Part shown: positions 21,805-31,994 of the stretch, piece after piece
How positions within the stretch are numbered: position 1 is the stretch's first letter
Layout: the number at the start of each line of letters is the position of its first letter
Assembly (NCBI GenBank): GCA_032164245.1
Contig: JAVMKO010000003.1
Span: 29,015,390 to 29,079,389 of the forward strand
Direction: 5' to 3'
Length of the DNA stretch: 64,000 bases
Source of the DNA: Sternotherus odoratus
Lineage: Eukaryota > Chordata > Testudines > Kinosternidae
The notes under the pieces: model-generated
The model's input: the letters and a program-made list of their open reading frames with translations, nothing else
The model's database searches: none
Told to the model about the DNA's origin: nothing
Position numbers and translations under genes: made by a program

Positions 21805-21935
21805 TAGTTTCACTGAGTTTAAGGCAAGAAGGGACTATTAGATCAGCTAGTCTGACCTCATGTATATCACAGGCCATTACATTTCTCTGTTATCCCTATA
21901 ATGAACCAAATAACTTGGGTTACACTAAAGCATTT
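21805..21935 (-). mobile_element. Old CR1/L3-like LINE 3' end, minus strand
   Basis: 'gtttaaggcaagaagggact', 'attagatcagctagtctgac' and 'cacaggccattac' form the tail of an old CR1/L3-type family read on the opposite strand. Confidence 0.6.
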
Positions 21936-22079
21936 TAGTCCTCAAGAGACAAAACTGTTAGGTGACACAGGAAGAGAACAGGAGACACTGAGGTGCCATC
22001 AGTCCCTGTGGCCCCTGCCATAGCAGGGAATTGAGTAGGTGAGATATGTCTAGGTGAATCAATGAGTCATATCTTTATG

Positions 22080-22455
22080 AAGTGTTGTACAGGTGTTGGT
22101 CCCAGGACAGGAGAGAGACAGGATAGGTGAGGTAATACCTTTTAGTCTGTTGGTGAGAGAGACAAGCTTTTGAGTTTACACAGAATTCTCCTTCAGGTCT
22201 GTCCTCATAGTGTCACAGCTAAACAACAATCTATAACCCACTAACAACACACACAAGCTGCCTTATACCCCCACTTTCATTTCTCCCCTGTGACTGGAGG
22301 GTGTGTTAACAGACCACTTCACCTTAAGCAGTCCCTTGAAATATATGTTAACTACATATGTTAACAATCTGTTCTGCTTTCTATTTAACTGAGACACTGA
22401 GTATGTTTCCCAGACCTGCAGAAGAGCTTGAAAGAAGTGCAAGTAAGTGTGATAG
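22080..22455 (+). mobile_element. Penelope-like element end with inverted pseudo-LTR
   Basis: The left part (22085-22205) is an antisense copy of a PLE tail ('ggtgagagagacaagctttt', with 'ccttcaggtctg'). The right part (22215-22440) is sense 3' UTR running into a sense tail ('cccagacctgcagaagagct'). The same UTR wording ('ccactttaccttgaatggtc' type) recurs at 45180-45400, where coding sequence confirms the PLE assignment. No coding trace here. Confidence 0.6.
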
Positions 22456-22904
22456 CCTGTCTCCATCACTAATAGAGTTGATCTACTTACTTTTTAAATA
22501 TTGTTTTGGTTTTTTTTTATCTATTCTCATGCAATAGGTGATCAGGAGGCAAAAGGTCCCCTCCTCACCATTAAGCTTCAAGTTTTGGCATACCTAGAGA
22601 AGTTCACATTTGCATACATGCCTCCCCACTCCTCTCCCTCCCTCACAACTGCCTCGGAAAATTAAATTTAAAAGTTCACAATGTTTCAAATAGTCCTTTG
22701 AAGCTCATAAACCTTTCCAGAGTTTATATTAGATTGGTCCCTAGAGAAGCTGCATACAATTCAATACAATAATACATAAATGCTTCTATTTTAATACAAA
22801 GAATTCCCCACATACGTAAACTTAATTAAATAACATTTGTCCAGGATATTGCCATATTTGTCCCAGTGGCCATTTAACCAGGCATTTCAGATCACTAACA
22901 GTAA

Positions 22905-23255
22905 CCTGTCCTCACTGTTTACTACTCATCAATATTTGTGTTATCTACAACCATTAACAGCAATATTTATATCTATATTGTTGATAAAGATATTTACTAG
23001 TGTTGGCCCAAGAACCCATTGCTGGAGGACCCCCAAACAGAAAAGGCCCTGCTCGTTGACATTTCCCCATTAACAACTACATTTTGAGAGCTATTTGTAA
23101 ACCAGTTTTTTAATCCATGTGACATGTGGCCTGCTAGCTCCATATAATGCAAGATTTTTAATCCAAACGTCATATGGTACTAAATCAAATGCCTTGGAGA
23201 AATCCAAGTTATCAACACAATTGCCTTTATTTCCTGTTCAGGGACATGTTTCTAA
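22905..23255 (-). pseudogene. CR1/L3-group reverse transcriptase fragment
   Basis: Reading down the minus strand from about 23220 gives the palm region of a non-LTR reverse transcriptase: 'LDFSKAFDLVPYDVWIKNLA' (motif A with the catalytic Asp of LDFSKAFD), then 'LYGASRPHVTWIKKLVYK', then, after a frame change, 'NVVVNGEMSTSRAF' and 'LGQTLVNIFINNID'. This is the L2/CR1 arrangement. The next motif, with the catalytic FADD, is not visible. The enzyme would copy LINE RNA at nicked chromosomal DNA. It is truncated at both ends and carries stops; it differs clearly from the younger CR1 copies at 24920 and 47666. Confidence 0.8.
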
Positions 23256-24052
23256 TTTATTGTAAACTCTAAGCAGGGGCATCTGAAGATTGTAGATTAT
23301 GCTGTTCTTCCATCTAAGAATAAATATTTCACATTTTCTGCTGGCTTAACTCCATTGACTTTAGTGCAACTGGCCCAGGGGAATTATATAACAACCATTT
23401 GGATAACAGTAGATTTTTGGCTATTTCAAAGGGAAGCATTTAGCTGATTCTACAGGACTTACAGAAAGAACATAGGAAGCTGAGTAAAAGCCAGTCCAAG
23501 CTCTGATTTCATGAGCTTGATAGCAAGTGAAAAAAATAAATGTATCTCATGTAGGAGACTACTTGTGCCCTTGTTCTCTTAAAGACTAGCTGGATACACG
23601 TGCCTTTACTAGCTAATTTAACCCATGTGCAGTCCACATCACAACTTTAAATGTGGATACCATTATGTATTCTATAGCTATAACTTGTACCAATAAAAAG
23701 TAATTTAATACCTTTAACTATTGGGATTGAAACATTTGTGGACCTTGATACTTTCAAGTAGATCAGTTCAAAATTAAAATTTGAAACACATATTTAGTTC
23801 CCCATGCCCTATATCCAGTCTGGCTCCCCAAATGAGAGAGTGACAACCTAAGTAGAACATAAAACCATGCCAGAAGCAACCCCCCCCCACAGTTGAATGG
23901 CATCTTCCCTCATGCCGTAGTTTAACCTGAGGCTGATCATTTATAGCTATTGCATGTAATTAATAGACAAACCTTAGGTTAAGATACACAGGGCTACATC
24001 ACAAGGGGGATTTAAGCTTAGTGTTGCAATGCCCAACTTTAGGTGACCTGCT
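23256..24052. other. No gene seen; AT-rich spacer
   Basis: Contains a short poly-C tract at 23881-23888; nothing else recognised. Confidence 0.4.
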
Positions 24053-24060
24053 ATCTGATG

Positions 24061-24476
24061 CACTGATTCTCAACTGGGGGTCTGCAACCCCCAGTTTCAG
24101 GGAGTATGCCAGGGACTGGGCTTCAGCCCCAGGTGGCAGAACTTGGGGAGGGAGCACCACCTCTCCCCCCAATTCACCTCAGTGGGTCACTCAGCCTGTC
24201 TGAGTTGGGGAGTTGGCACAACCAAAACTTGCAGCATCACTGCAGAAGAGAGATCTCCCTGTGGCATCAGACGAGGTGGCCTCAGAGTCACACCACTGCT
24301 CTGCCCTGATACATCATCACTTCAGGGAGCCAGGTCAAATGGAAGGTAGAAATCTGGGGAGCGGGGTATGTGGCCCTGCGTGCCCCCTGCATCTCTTCTG
24401 GCTGGGGGGTCTGCAGGTTTGTCTATTTGAGTTTTAAGAGTCCCAGGTTAAAAAAAAAAAAGGTTGAGAACCACTA
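24061..24476. mobile_element. hAT-like MITE
   Basis: Left end 'cactgattctcaactggggg', right end on the other strand 'tagtggttctcaacct'. These are the inverted ends of the 'ggttctcaac' hAT family also seen at 5493, 7738 and 35514. Flanks share only 'ctgatg'/'ctgatt', so the duplication is degraded. Contains an 11-12-base A-tract beside the right end. Confidence 0.7.
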
Positions 24477-24529
24477 GCTGATTGGAAACCAGAGTTCCAA
24501 ATTAGCTGCCCAGGCTCCCTATGCCACAT
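24405..24529 (+). repeat. Inverted duplication, left arm
   Basis: About 120 bases, from 'ggggtctgcaggtttgtcta' through the right end of the MITE and out into flanking sequence as far as 'ccctatgccaca', recur in inverted orientation at 26797-26920 with few differences, including the A-tract. Confidence 0.9.
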
Positions 24530-24794
24530 ATGGAGAAGGTTAAGCACCTATGAACTGGATCCACCAAAGCCAGAAAACTGATTTGGGAAATGTTGGGGAG
24601 AGTGGTGTAGCCTAAGCACCACCTCTTGAAAAGATGTAGCCATCTGAGGCCAGGTCAAGGGGGAATGTCTCTCTCAGTTTGGGATTCACAGCCATGAACC
24701 TTGCCCTGGAATTAGGCACCTAATGCCTTTCTCTGAAAACATCACGGAGAAGGACCCACAACCTCTCTCCCTACCCTCTCCCATAACCTTTAGC

Positions 24795-24870
24795 CTGGGG
24801 GGTCAGCGCACTCACCTAGCCTATAAGAAACGCATGTTCAAATCCTCCCTCAGCCAGATTTTTTAACTTG
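24795..24870 (+). mobile_element. tRNA-derived SINE-like fragment
   Basis: 'cagcgcactcacctagccta' followed by a B-box-like 'catgttcaaatcctccctca'. Related to the minus-strand piece at 9795-9905. Not a tRNA gene. Confidence 0.4.
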
Positions 24871-24919
24871 AATTCACATCGCCCGCTGCTCTACAAGCTG
24901 CCCTCACCACAAGGCTACA

Positions 24920-26505
24920 TGATGTGTAAATCAGCTACTGTGTCCAGTGACTGGAAGATAGCTAATGTAACGCCAATATTTAAAAAGGGCTCTAGAGGTG
25001 ATCCTGGCAATTACAGACCAGTCAGTCTAACGTCCGTACCGGGAAAATTAGTTGAAACAATAGTAAAGAATAAAATTGTCAGACACATAGAAGAGCATAA
25101 ATTGTTGGGCAAAAGTCAACATGGTTTCTGCAAAGGGAAATCGTGTCTTACTAATCTATTAGAGTTCTTTGAAGGGGTCAACAAACATGTGGACAAGGGG
25201 GATCCGGTGGACATAGTGTACTTAGATTTCCAGAAAGCCTTTGACAAGGTCCCTCACCAAAGGCTCTTACGTAAATTAAGCTGCCATGGGATAAGAGGGA
25301 AGATCTTCTGATGGATTGAAAACTGGTTAAAAGACAGGGAACAAAGGGTAGGAATAAATGGAACTTTTTCAGAATGGAGAGGGGTAACTAGTGGTGTTCC
25401 CCAAGGGTCAGTCCTGGGACCGATCCTATTCAACTTATTTATAAATGATTTGGAGGAAGGGGTAAACAGTGATGTGGCAAAGTTTGCAGATGATACTAAA
25501 CTGCTCAAAGTAGTAAGGACCAAAGCAGACTGTGAAGAACTTCAAAAAGATCTCACTAAACTAAGTGATTGGGCAACAAAATGGCAAATGAAATTTAATG
25601 TGGATAAATGTAAAGTAATGCACATTGGAAAAAATAACCCCCAACTATACATACAATATGATGGGGGCTAATTTAGCTACAACCAAACAGGAAAAAGACC
25701 TGGGAGTCATTGTGGATAGTTCTCTGAAGGCATCCATGCAGTGTGCAGCGGCAGTCAAAAAAGCAAACAGGATGTTAGGAATCATTAAAAAAGGGATAGA
25801 GAATAAGTCGGAGAATATCTTATTGCCGTTATACAAATCCATGGTGCGCCCACATCTTGAATACTGGGTACAAATGTGGTCTCCTCATCTCAAAAAGGAT
25901 ATACTGGCACTAGAAAAGGTTCAGAGAAGGGCAACTAAAATGATTAGGGGTTTGGAACGGGTCCCATACGAAGAGAGATTAAAGAGGCTAGGACTTTTTA
26001 GCTTGGAAAAGAGGAGACTAAGGGGGGATATGATAGAGGTATATAAAATTATGAGTGGTGTGGAGGAAGTAAATAAGGAAAAGTTATTTACTTGTTCCCA
26101 AAATAGAAGAACTAGGGGCCACTCAATGAAATTGGCGTGCAGCAGGTTTAAAACAAATAAAAGGAAGTGCTTCTTCACACAGCGCACAGTCAACCTGTGG
26201 AACTCCTTACCTGAGGAGGCTGTGAAGGCTAGGACTATAACAGGGTTTAAAAGAGAGCTGGATAAATTCATGGAGGCTAAGTCCATAAATGGCTATTAGC
26301 CGGGATGGGTAATGAATGGTGTCCCTAGCCTCTGTCTGTCAGAGGGGGGTGATGGATGGCAGGAGAGAGATCGCTCGATCATACCTGTTAGGTTCACTCA
26401 CTCCGGGGCACCTGGCATTGGCCACTGTCGGTAGACAGGATGCTGGGCTAGATGGACCTTTGGTCTGACCCAGTATGGCCGTTCTTATGTTCTTATGTTC
26501 TTATG
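24920..26505 (+). mobile_element. Young CR1 LINE, 5'-truncated
   Basis: Contains most of the reverse transcriptase, the C-terminal region, the 3' UTR ('ggtctgacccagtatggccg') and three exact copies of the tail unit 'ttcttatg' at 26482-26505. The start near 24920 is a 5' truncation, usual for CR1. One stop and one frame shift are the only obvious lesions, and the protein is nearly the same as that of the copy at 47666-48830, so both belong to a recent subfamily. Confidence 0.95.
24937..26299 (+). pseudogene. CR1 ORF2 reverse transcriptase, C-terminal half
   Basis: The frame opens with 'SSDWKIANVTPIFKKGSRGD' (fingers region) and contains 'YLDFQKAFDKVPHQRL' (motif A, catalytic Asp) at about 25220. 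A TGA at 25310 replaces what the other CR1 copies show as Trp. It continues with 'GVTSGVPQGSVLGPILFNLF' (about 25383) and 'VAKFADDTKLLK' (about 25475; FADD catalytic motif). A frame shift near 25640 moves it to the frame that ends in 'DKFMEAKSINGY' at 26299. The conserved C-terminal 'LPLYKSMVRPHLEY' and 'ERLKRLGLFSLEKRRLRGDM' blocks are intact. The missing 5' part would have held the apurinic-type endonuclease and the start of ORF2. The enzyme carried out target-primed reverse transcription of CR1 and probably of the tRNA-CR1 SINEs. This copy is dead. Confidence 0.95.
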
Positions 26506-26632
26506 ATATTTTCAGGTGGGGTTCCTAATCTCTCCAGTTCAATCTGTAACACTTTGTATAAACAATTAAATAGACATTAGGCTTGGGTGCCTAGACTGAG
26601 TAGATTTTTAGGAGAATCTTTTTGATGGAAAC

Positions 26633-26985
26633 TAAGGGCCGGCCTACACTTACTATGCTTAGTGAAGCCACTGCCTATGCCACCAGGAGAGCTTTTCCCA
26701 TTGGTGAAGGTATTCCACCTCCCCAAGAGGTGGTAGCTATGTCAACAGGAGAAGCCCTCCCATCAAAATGGCATTGATTTCACTGGGAGTTAGGGTGTGG
26801 CATAGGGAGCCTGGGTAGCTAACTTGGAACTCTGGTTTCCATTCAGCTAGTGGTTCTCAGCCTTTTTTTTTTAACCTGGGACTCTTAAAACTCAAATAGA
26901 CAAACCTGCAGACCCCCAGTATAACTCCGTCGCTAAGAGGTGTGGAAAATCCAACATAAGTTCCTAGTGTAGACCAAGTCTTAAG
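26633..26985. mobile_element. MITE interrupted by an inverted templated insertion
   Basis: Ends are the inverted pair 'gggccggcctacacttacta' and, on the other strand, 'cttggtctacactaggaact'. Interior blocks 'aggagagcttttcccat' and 'acaggagaagccctcccatc' are typical of the 'tctacact' MITE family. At about 26797-26920 a foreign 120-base segment interrupts it (see the inverted duplication). Confidence 0.65.
26797..26920 (-). repeat. Inverted duplication, right arm
   Basis: Reverse complement of 24405-24529: it begins 'gtggcatagggagcctgggt', passes through 'cagctagtggttctcagcct' and the T-tract, and ends 'caaacctgcagaccccca'. It sits inside the MITE at 26633-26985. Confidence 0.9.
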
Positions 26986-27209
26986 CATTTACAAGGCACA
27001 GAATGTATGCACAAATGAAAATATAGTTACATGGCTAAGTATTTTTTGACTTAGAGCTGTGAATGTGCATGATCCACCTTAAACTTTATATTTCTCTCTC
27101 TCTCTCTGAAAATCTAAGTCAAAAAGAATAGCTCAGGGAAAGTTCCTGGAAGGCTGTTTTTGAAAGTGACAGAGCAGGTTCTTTGTATCATCAGAGTTAT
27201 GCCTAATAG

Positions 27210-27788
27210 CAGGGCCGGCAACAGGGGGGTACTACGGGTAGAGCTGTACCGGGCCCCGGACTTAAGGGGGACCGGTACACAGCTGTACCCGTAGTCGTCC
27301 CACCTGGACACCACATCTCCCTGGCCACTCTTTCCCAGGCTGTGTCTGGGTGTCAGTGCCCGGCTGCCTCCCGAGCCCTTCAGACGGTGGCTCGTCCCGC
27401 GCCCCAGGAGCTGCCCCGAGGCACCCCCGGCTGCAGCGCTTCCCCGGCCCATCTGCAGCAAGAGCCGGGCCAGCCCTTGGCGGGGGGTGGGGGGTGGGCA
27501 CCATAGGATGCCGGCTCCATCGTCTCCCCCACCCCGGCGGCTGCAGAGGACTGGCCGGGCGCGCCGCTCCACGGGGGCCAGCGAGCAGGGCTGGGGAGAG
27601 CCGGGTGCGCGCAGCCCGGCTGGCGGGGAACCAATGGGGGTGGGGAGGCGAGGAGGTTGGGCTGGGGGAGGAGATTAGGTTGGGTGGGCCGGGTCAGGCA
27701 GGGGGGGGAAGGAGAATAGGCTGGAGGGGACTGGGGGGCCCCCCAACGATCAGAGTAGGGGGCCCCAAAATTTCTGTCGCCGGCCCTG
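27210..27788. mobile_element. hAT-like element with GC-rich core, copy 1
   Basis: Left end 'cagggccggcaacagggggg', right end on the other strand 'cagggccggcgacagaaatt'. The flanks 'cctaatag' (27202-27209) and 'cctaatac' (27789-27796) form an 8-bp duplication with one mismatch. Just inside the left end a 'gggtacta..tagagctgtacc' block is nearly palindromic with 'ggtacacagctgtacccgta'. The GC-rich core produces several long opposed frames; none shows a domain. Copy 2 is at 62378-62839. Confidence 0.85.
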
Positions 27789-28177
27789 CCTAATACTGAA
27801 GGATCAAATTGTGGGAATGAATGAGTCTCCTTTTCCCTTCTAAGCATCACTAAAAGCCAAATCTAATTAATCTTTTCTCAAGATTCATTGCTCATGAGTC
27901 ACTTCTGAGTTGCTCTCTGATAAACCATTGAACCTTTGCAAACCCTGTGATGTCCTATTTGAAGAATTTCACATGTTTCTAAATGAGGCCTCATCGGGGC
28001 CAGAATTTTTTTTTGGAGGTTTATACTCCATATCTCAGTAGACATGTCCTGGGACTTAGTTTGTCTTACTTTATTGCTTCAAAAGAGTAGTTTAGTATTC
28101 ACAGGTAGTTTAGTATTCACAATCACTACTAGTTCTCTTCCTTGATCTAGGTCTATGACATTAATATCAAACATTAT

Positions 28178-28245
28178 AAATAGGGCAAATGATTAAAAAA
28201 ATTAATTGTGAGATTAAAAAACCAGTCATGATTAATCACAGATTT
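28178..28245. mobile_element. Fragment of the fold-back hAT family
   Basis: 'gattaaaaaaattaattgtg' followed by 'agtcatgattaatcacag' matches the terminal region of the hAT element at 11673-13313. No coding part. Confidence 0.5.
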
Positions 28246-28937
28246 AACTCTTCAATAATGTTAATTCTTCATCCCACAAGTAAGCTCCAAAATACTTACT
28301 TACCATACAACAAAGTTCCCGCACTGCTGCTAAATGCATGGGAAATATGCTTATAGGCACTTTGTCAAGCTCTGTGGCTAGAAGAGTCAGCAAAACCTAC
28401 TCATTCATGTTTCTCTCAAGCCCTTCTGCACGCTTCCCCCCCCCCCACCATCACAGACAAAAGGACCATGCTGTGTTTATACTGCACTGTGAACTGTTTC
28501 ATTGTTGCTGATTAAAGCCAATGCATATCAAACCTTTGTGAGAATTTACAGTTCAGCAATAAATTCAGTACATGCCAGCCACAAGCCTATTAAAACTTCC
28601 TAGGATTACCTTTATTTATTGTTCTAGGATAAAGAGTAGGAACTCTGATGAATCCCACTATTTGAAAGGAGGAAAATCCTTATGTAGCTTTCTATGGAGT
28701 CCAGATGCTAATGTTGAGTCTGAACTATTGATTAAGCTTAATCTTATCCCAGACTTGATGTCTGAACTTTTAATCAAAGCTCTGACCTGCAAACTACTCA
28801 TGACACCCCCCCTCCCCTTAAGTAGCCATCTCCTCTTTATCTTTTGTAACTTACATTTTAACCTGTTTTATCCTGTAGAATCTTGATTGATTATGCATGA
28901 CCATTATGATCTGTAAATCACTTTGTTTACTTCTGTG

Positions 28938-28945
28938 TATAAATA
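28938..28945 (+). promoter_or_regulatory. LTR TATA box
   Basis: 'tataaata' in the 5' LTR; the same sequence is at 34242-34249 in the second LTR. Confidence 0.75.
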
Positions 28946-28960
28946 TTGATGCTCACCCCT

Positions 28961-28966
28961 AGTAAA
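28961..28966 (+). promoter_or_regulatory. Variant LTR polyadenylation signal
   Basis: 'agtaaa', a weak variant of AATAAA, close behind the TATA box as in short-R retroviral LTRs. No canonical AATAAA is present in the LTR. Confidence 0.4.
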
Positions 28967-29120
28967 TTTGCCACACTACTCTGATGTGAGTGTGAGCCCA
29001 TTGATCAATGAATTGAAGTCTGTGTAAGTGGTTTCTGACAGTTTGTGAGCCGTATACCAGCTCCGCACGAATCTCGGGTGCTGGAGAGGTGAGTAGGGAC
29101 TTGCTTTTTACCTAACAATT

Positions 29121-29138
29121 TGGGGGCTCGTCCGGGAT
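29121..29138 (+). promoter_or_regulatory. Primer-binding site, proline tRNA type
   Basis: 'tgggggctcgtccgggat', complementary to the 3' end of tRNA-Pro, lies three bases after the LTR ends. It is the primer site characteristic of many gammaretroviruses. An identical copy is at 34425-34442. Confidence 0.95.
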
Positions 29139-29290
29139 TCCTTCTGGTGCGGTGCCTCTGTCCAGTGGTCAGATCACTCATATACGAATTGGCAGGCGCC
29201 ACGGGAGATTTCTCCCAGCCAATTCAATATTGAGGGGTCGTGTACTAGACAGCAGGGTAAACGCCAGTTGGAGGGCTCCTGTCAGACACC

Positions 29291-30425
29291 ATGGGTCAAG
29301 GGACTAGTGTCCCTTTTCAGAACCTTTTTGAGCATTAGGAATAAGTTGTGTTATGAAGAAAGACTCCCAGTACAGACAGGAATGTCTAAGAAGTTGTACA
29401 CGCTGTGTGTAAGGAATTAGACTGGGAATACCGCGGTATGGGCCAACCTGGAGAAAAGGTTGCCTTTGTATGGTTCTTTCGAGCAGGCTGCTTTAAAGAG
29501 AAGTGGAGAGCCAGATCAAAAAAACCATCCGGGACAGTTAAGTTACTGATTTTGTTTGAACTCTGCAGCAGAGCTGTAGAAATCTTTAAAGATTATGACA
29601 GTCAGGTATTCTCCCGAGAGTGAACCCCCTCCATGTTATTTCGATAAAGGGTGTAAACCATGGCGTGTTTTGACCCGCCAGTTGGTCCCCACTGCACCTG
29701 CCCCTACTCCTCCGCAGGGGGACTCTCCAGGGAGCAGAGGGGAATCTGCAGGACTCAGGATCTGAATCTGTGCAGAGGGTAAGGAGGAAAATGGTACGGG
29801 AGAAACCTCGGGAGAAATAATCACTTGGCAATAGGCCAAAAAGAAAATCCCAAGCTGTGTGTCTAGGGTAGGAAAGTGTGTGTCTGTATCTTCCTTGTCT
29901 GTCTTTTTTTGGTCTGTTTTTCGGCTTGTAATAGTTAAATGCAGTAGTGCCAGAGTTAGTTATAGATTCAGATAGTTCTGAGTTTGTAACTGCAAGGGAA
30001 AAAGAATAGCTCTAACCCTTTGTCCAGTGAGTTTGTAAGATTGCCTAAGAAGAGATTTTAGAGAGAGATGTCTGATGGGCGAAAGATAATCATGAATGTG
30101 AATAAATCCTAGTGAGAATTTGTTGTTGCTCAAGAAGCTGTTCCTTAGAAGCCCTAGAGTGAAGAGAACAAAGACAGAATTTCTGTGAGTAGTGAAGTGT
30201 TGCCTAGAAAAGTTCCTAAAGAGAAACAGGTAAACAGTTTGATGCAGTTAAAGTGTAAAAGTGATTTGAGTGGGGATAGCTTTGAGAAAGAATTGAGACA
30301 GCCCTATATCCAAGTGGCTGTGTTTCACCAGTGATAGAGAAACAAGATTGTTTTCAGTACAAACAGACTGGTCACTTTAAATGTGAATGCCCCTGGGGAA
30401 GTTACACCAAGAACAAATGCATCCC
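29291..30425 (+). pseudogene. Retroviral gag remnant
   Basis: The start codon at 29291 opens a frame whose second residue is Gly and third Gln, the myristoylation-type start of class I gag, but a TAG stops it after 15 codons (29336-29338). Beyond, a 72-codon frame at 29405-29623 is rich in Lys, Phe and Glu and could be matrix or capsid. A Pro-rich segment follows at 29680-29760. At 30349-30390 a nucleocapsid zinc knuckle is recognisable, with Cys, His and final Cys spaced correctly, but the second Cys position reads Tyr. Gag would form the particle core. Stops and frame changes make this gene non-functional. The same early stop is present in the duplicated leader at 34595-34642. Confidence 0.8.
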
Positions 30426-30429
30426 TGCA

Positions 30430-31789
30430 CCACCAGCTCGTTAGAGAGACAAAGTTGTTCAAAGAGAAATGTCCATGCTAATTCTGCAGGTAAACAAAGT
30501 CTGTGTCCCAAGTTAAAAAAAAATAGTACAAATCTCACCTCTAGAGTCTAGACACTTTAAATGTGATTTGTAGTCTCTTACAGAATCTAACATCTGATCC
30601 CCTGTGAAAGCAAAAGTAAGTAAAGAAAGAACAGAACTTTGAGACTAGCTTATTAGTAAAAATAAATGGTATCCCTTTTAAAACTATCCCCTGGACTTAC
30701 TTCTCTGTCTGTGAAAATGCAAATTACTTATCTGTTAAACAAGACAGCCCTTCAGGGCAAGCAAATTTAATTTTGTTAAATAAAACCTCAAAATAACCCT
30801 AATAAACCGAAATTCTAATAGTGTTGACACAAAAGCATAGAAAAAATAGTAAAGAAAAATAATTTTAGTGAAAATAAGAAAATGTTTTAATGTCTTTAAA
30901 ATGTCTGTAACTAAATCCTTATAAGAAGTAATCCAAGCACAAAGATTAGTTTGCAAGTATGCAGCTATGCATGGTTTAGCTAAATTTGTTTGTAATGCTA
31001 ATGGTGTTTCAGATCAGTGTGTGTTACAAAAGAAAAAGTTAACAGTAAAAGATTCTAGTAAAGATAATTGTATCCTTTTAAGTTGTAACTAGCTTTAAAT
31101 CCAAAAAGGCAAGCCAAAAAAAACATCTGTGTTCATGCAAATTACCTAATTGATAAAAAGTGACTAAAACCTGGTTTGCCTAAAAAACCAAAAGAAAATA
31201 ATAACTGATTCCCTTTAAAAAAAAAAAAAAAGTGGAGATATAAAAGGTTCAAAGAAAGCTGATGCCAGCTAACAAACTATGCACTTACTGGCACAATAAG
31301 AATTGTATTTTATGTTCTATGTTTGTCTTAAAATGTTTTGTCAATGTGGCCAAAACTGTGTTTGTAATAAATTGTACATAAGGCAATATACTGCAGAATT
31401 GAAATATAAATATTTGTTTATTCAATTTGTAATATAAAATTGTTTTTACAAAGTTAAGGTTTAAATATACTTGTTATAATTTCACTAGCTAAGAACAATG
31501 TGAACAATAATTTTCAATTGAAATTAAATACCAATAGACTTCGGAAGCATTAACATGACAAATTAACTCACTCCTCAAATTGTACATGGAATTCTTCTGG
31601 CTACCCCCAGATTTCTAGCCAGAGGGTGAGGGAGGGAAGAAGCTATTAGACACCAGAGGTACCAAGTGGCCTCAACAGTTGGTATGCTTGTCCTGTTCTG
31701 TTACTCCAAAGCTCTGTAATTCAGTTATTTTTATTATAAAAATGTATGTAAAACTAAAGTACTGTATAAAAACAATGTAAGATAAAGAA

Positions 31790-31833
<44 letters not shown>

Positions 31834-31990
31834 AAGAGAGAGAAAGAGAGAAAAAAGGGCTAAAATGCCCACTCAGTTGTAAAGTTTGTAACACTGCCAA
31901 GTATTAATGAAATGTGTTAGGTTTTTTTGTTGTTACTCACAGGTAAAGAATACATTACCTAAAGATCCTAAACAGCCTTGCTACATCTTG
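30430..31990 (+). other. AT-rich retroviral interior without recognisable reverse transcriptase
   Basis: This is where protease, reverse transcriptase and RNase H should lie. I find no palm-domain motifs in any frame. The space between the gag zinc knuckle and integrase is also much shorter than a full pol gene needs. It holds a (GT)n microsatellite and A-rich stretches. I infer a large deletion or replacement. Confidence 0.6.
31793..31855 (+). repeat. (GT)n followed by (GAGAAA)n
   Basis: About 15 GT units (31793-31823), then 'aagagagaaagagagagaaa' type purine repeat, inside the retroviral element. Confidence 0.9.
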
Positions 31991-31994
31991 GGAC

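Larger units (their letters stand above)
28712..29117 (+). repeat. 5' LTR
   Basis: 406 bases, starts TG and ends CA. Contains a TATA box (28938-28945) and an AGTAAA poly(A)-like signal about 20 bases further on, so U3, R and U5 follow the usual order. Identical as far as I can see to 34016-34421. Confidence 0.93.

Noticed and set aside
27114..27850. Several overlapping frames of about 150 codons
   Set aside because: All lie on the GC-rich core of the hAT-like element, on both strands, without conserved motifs.
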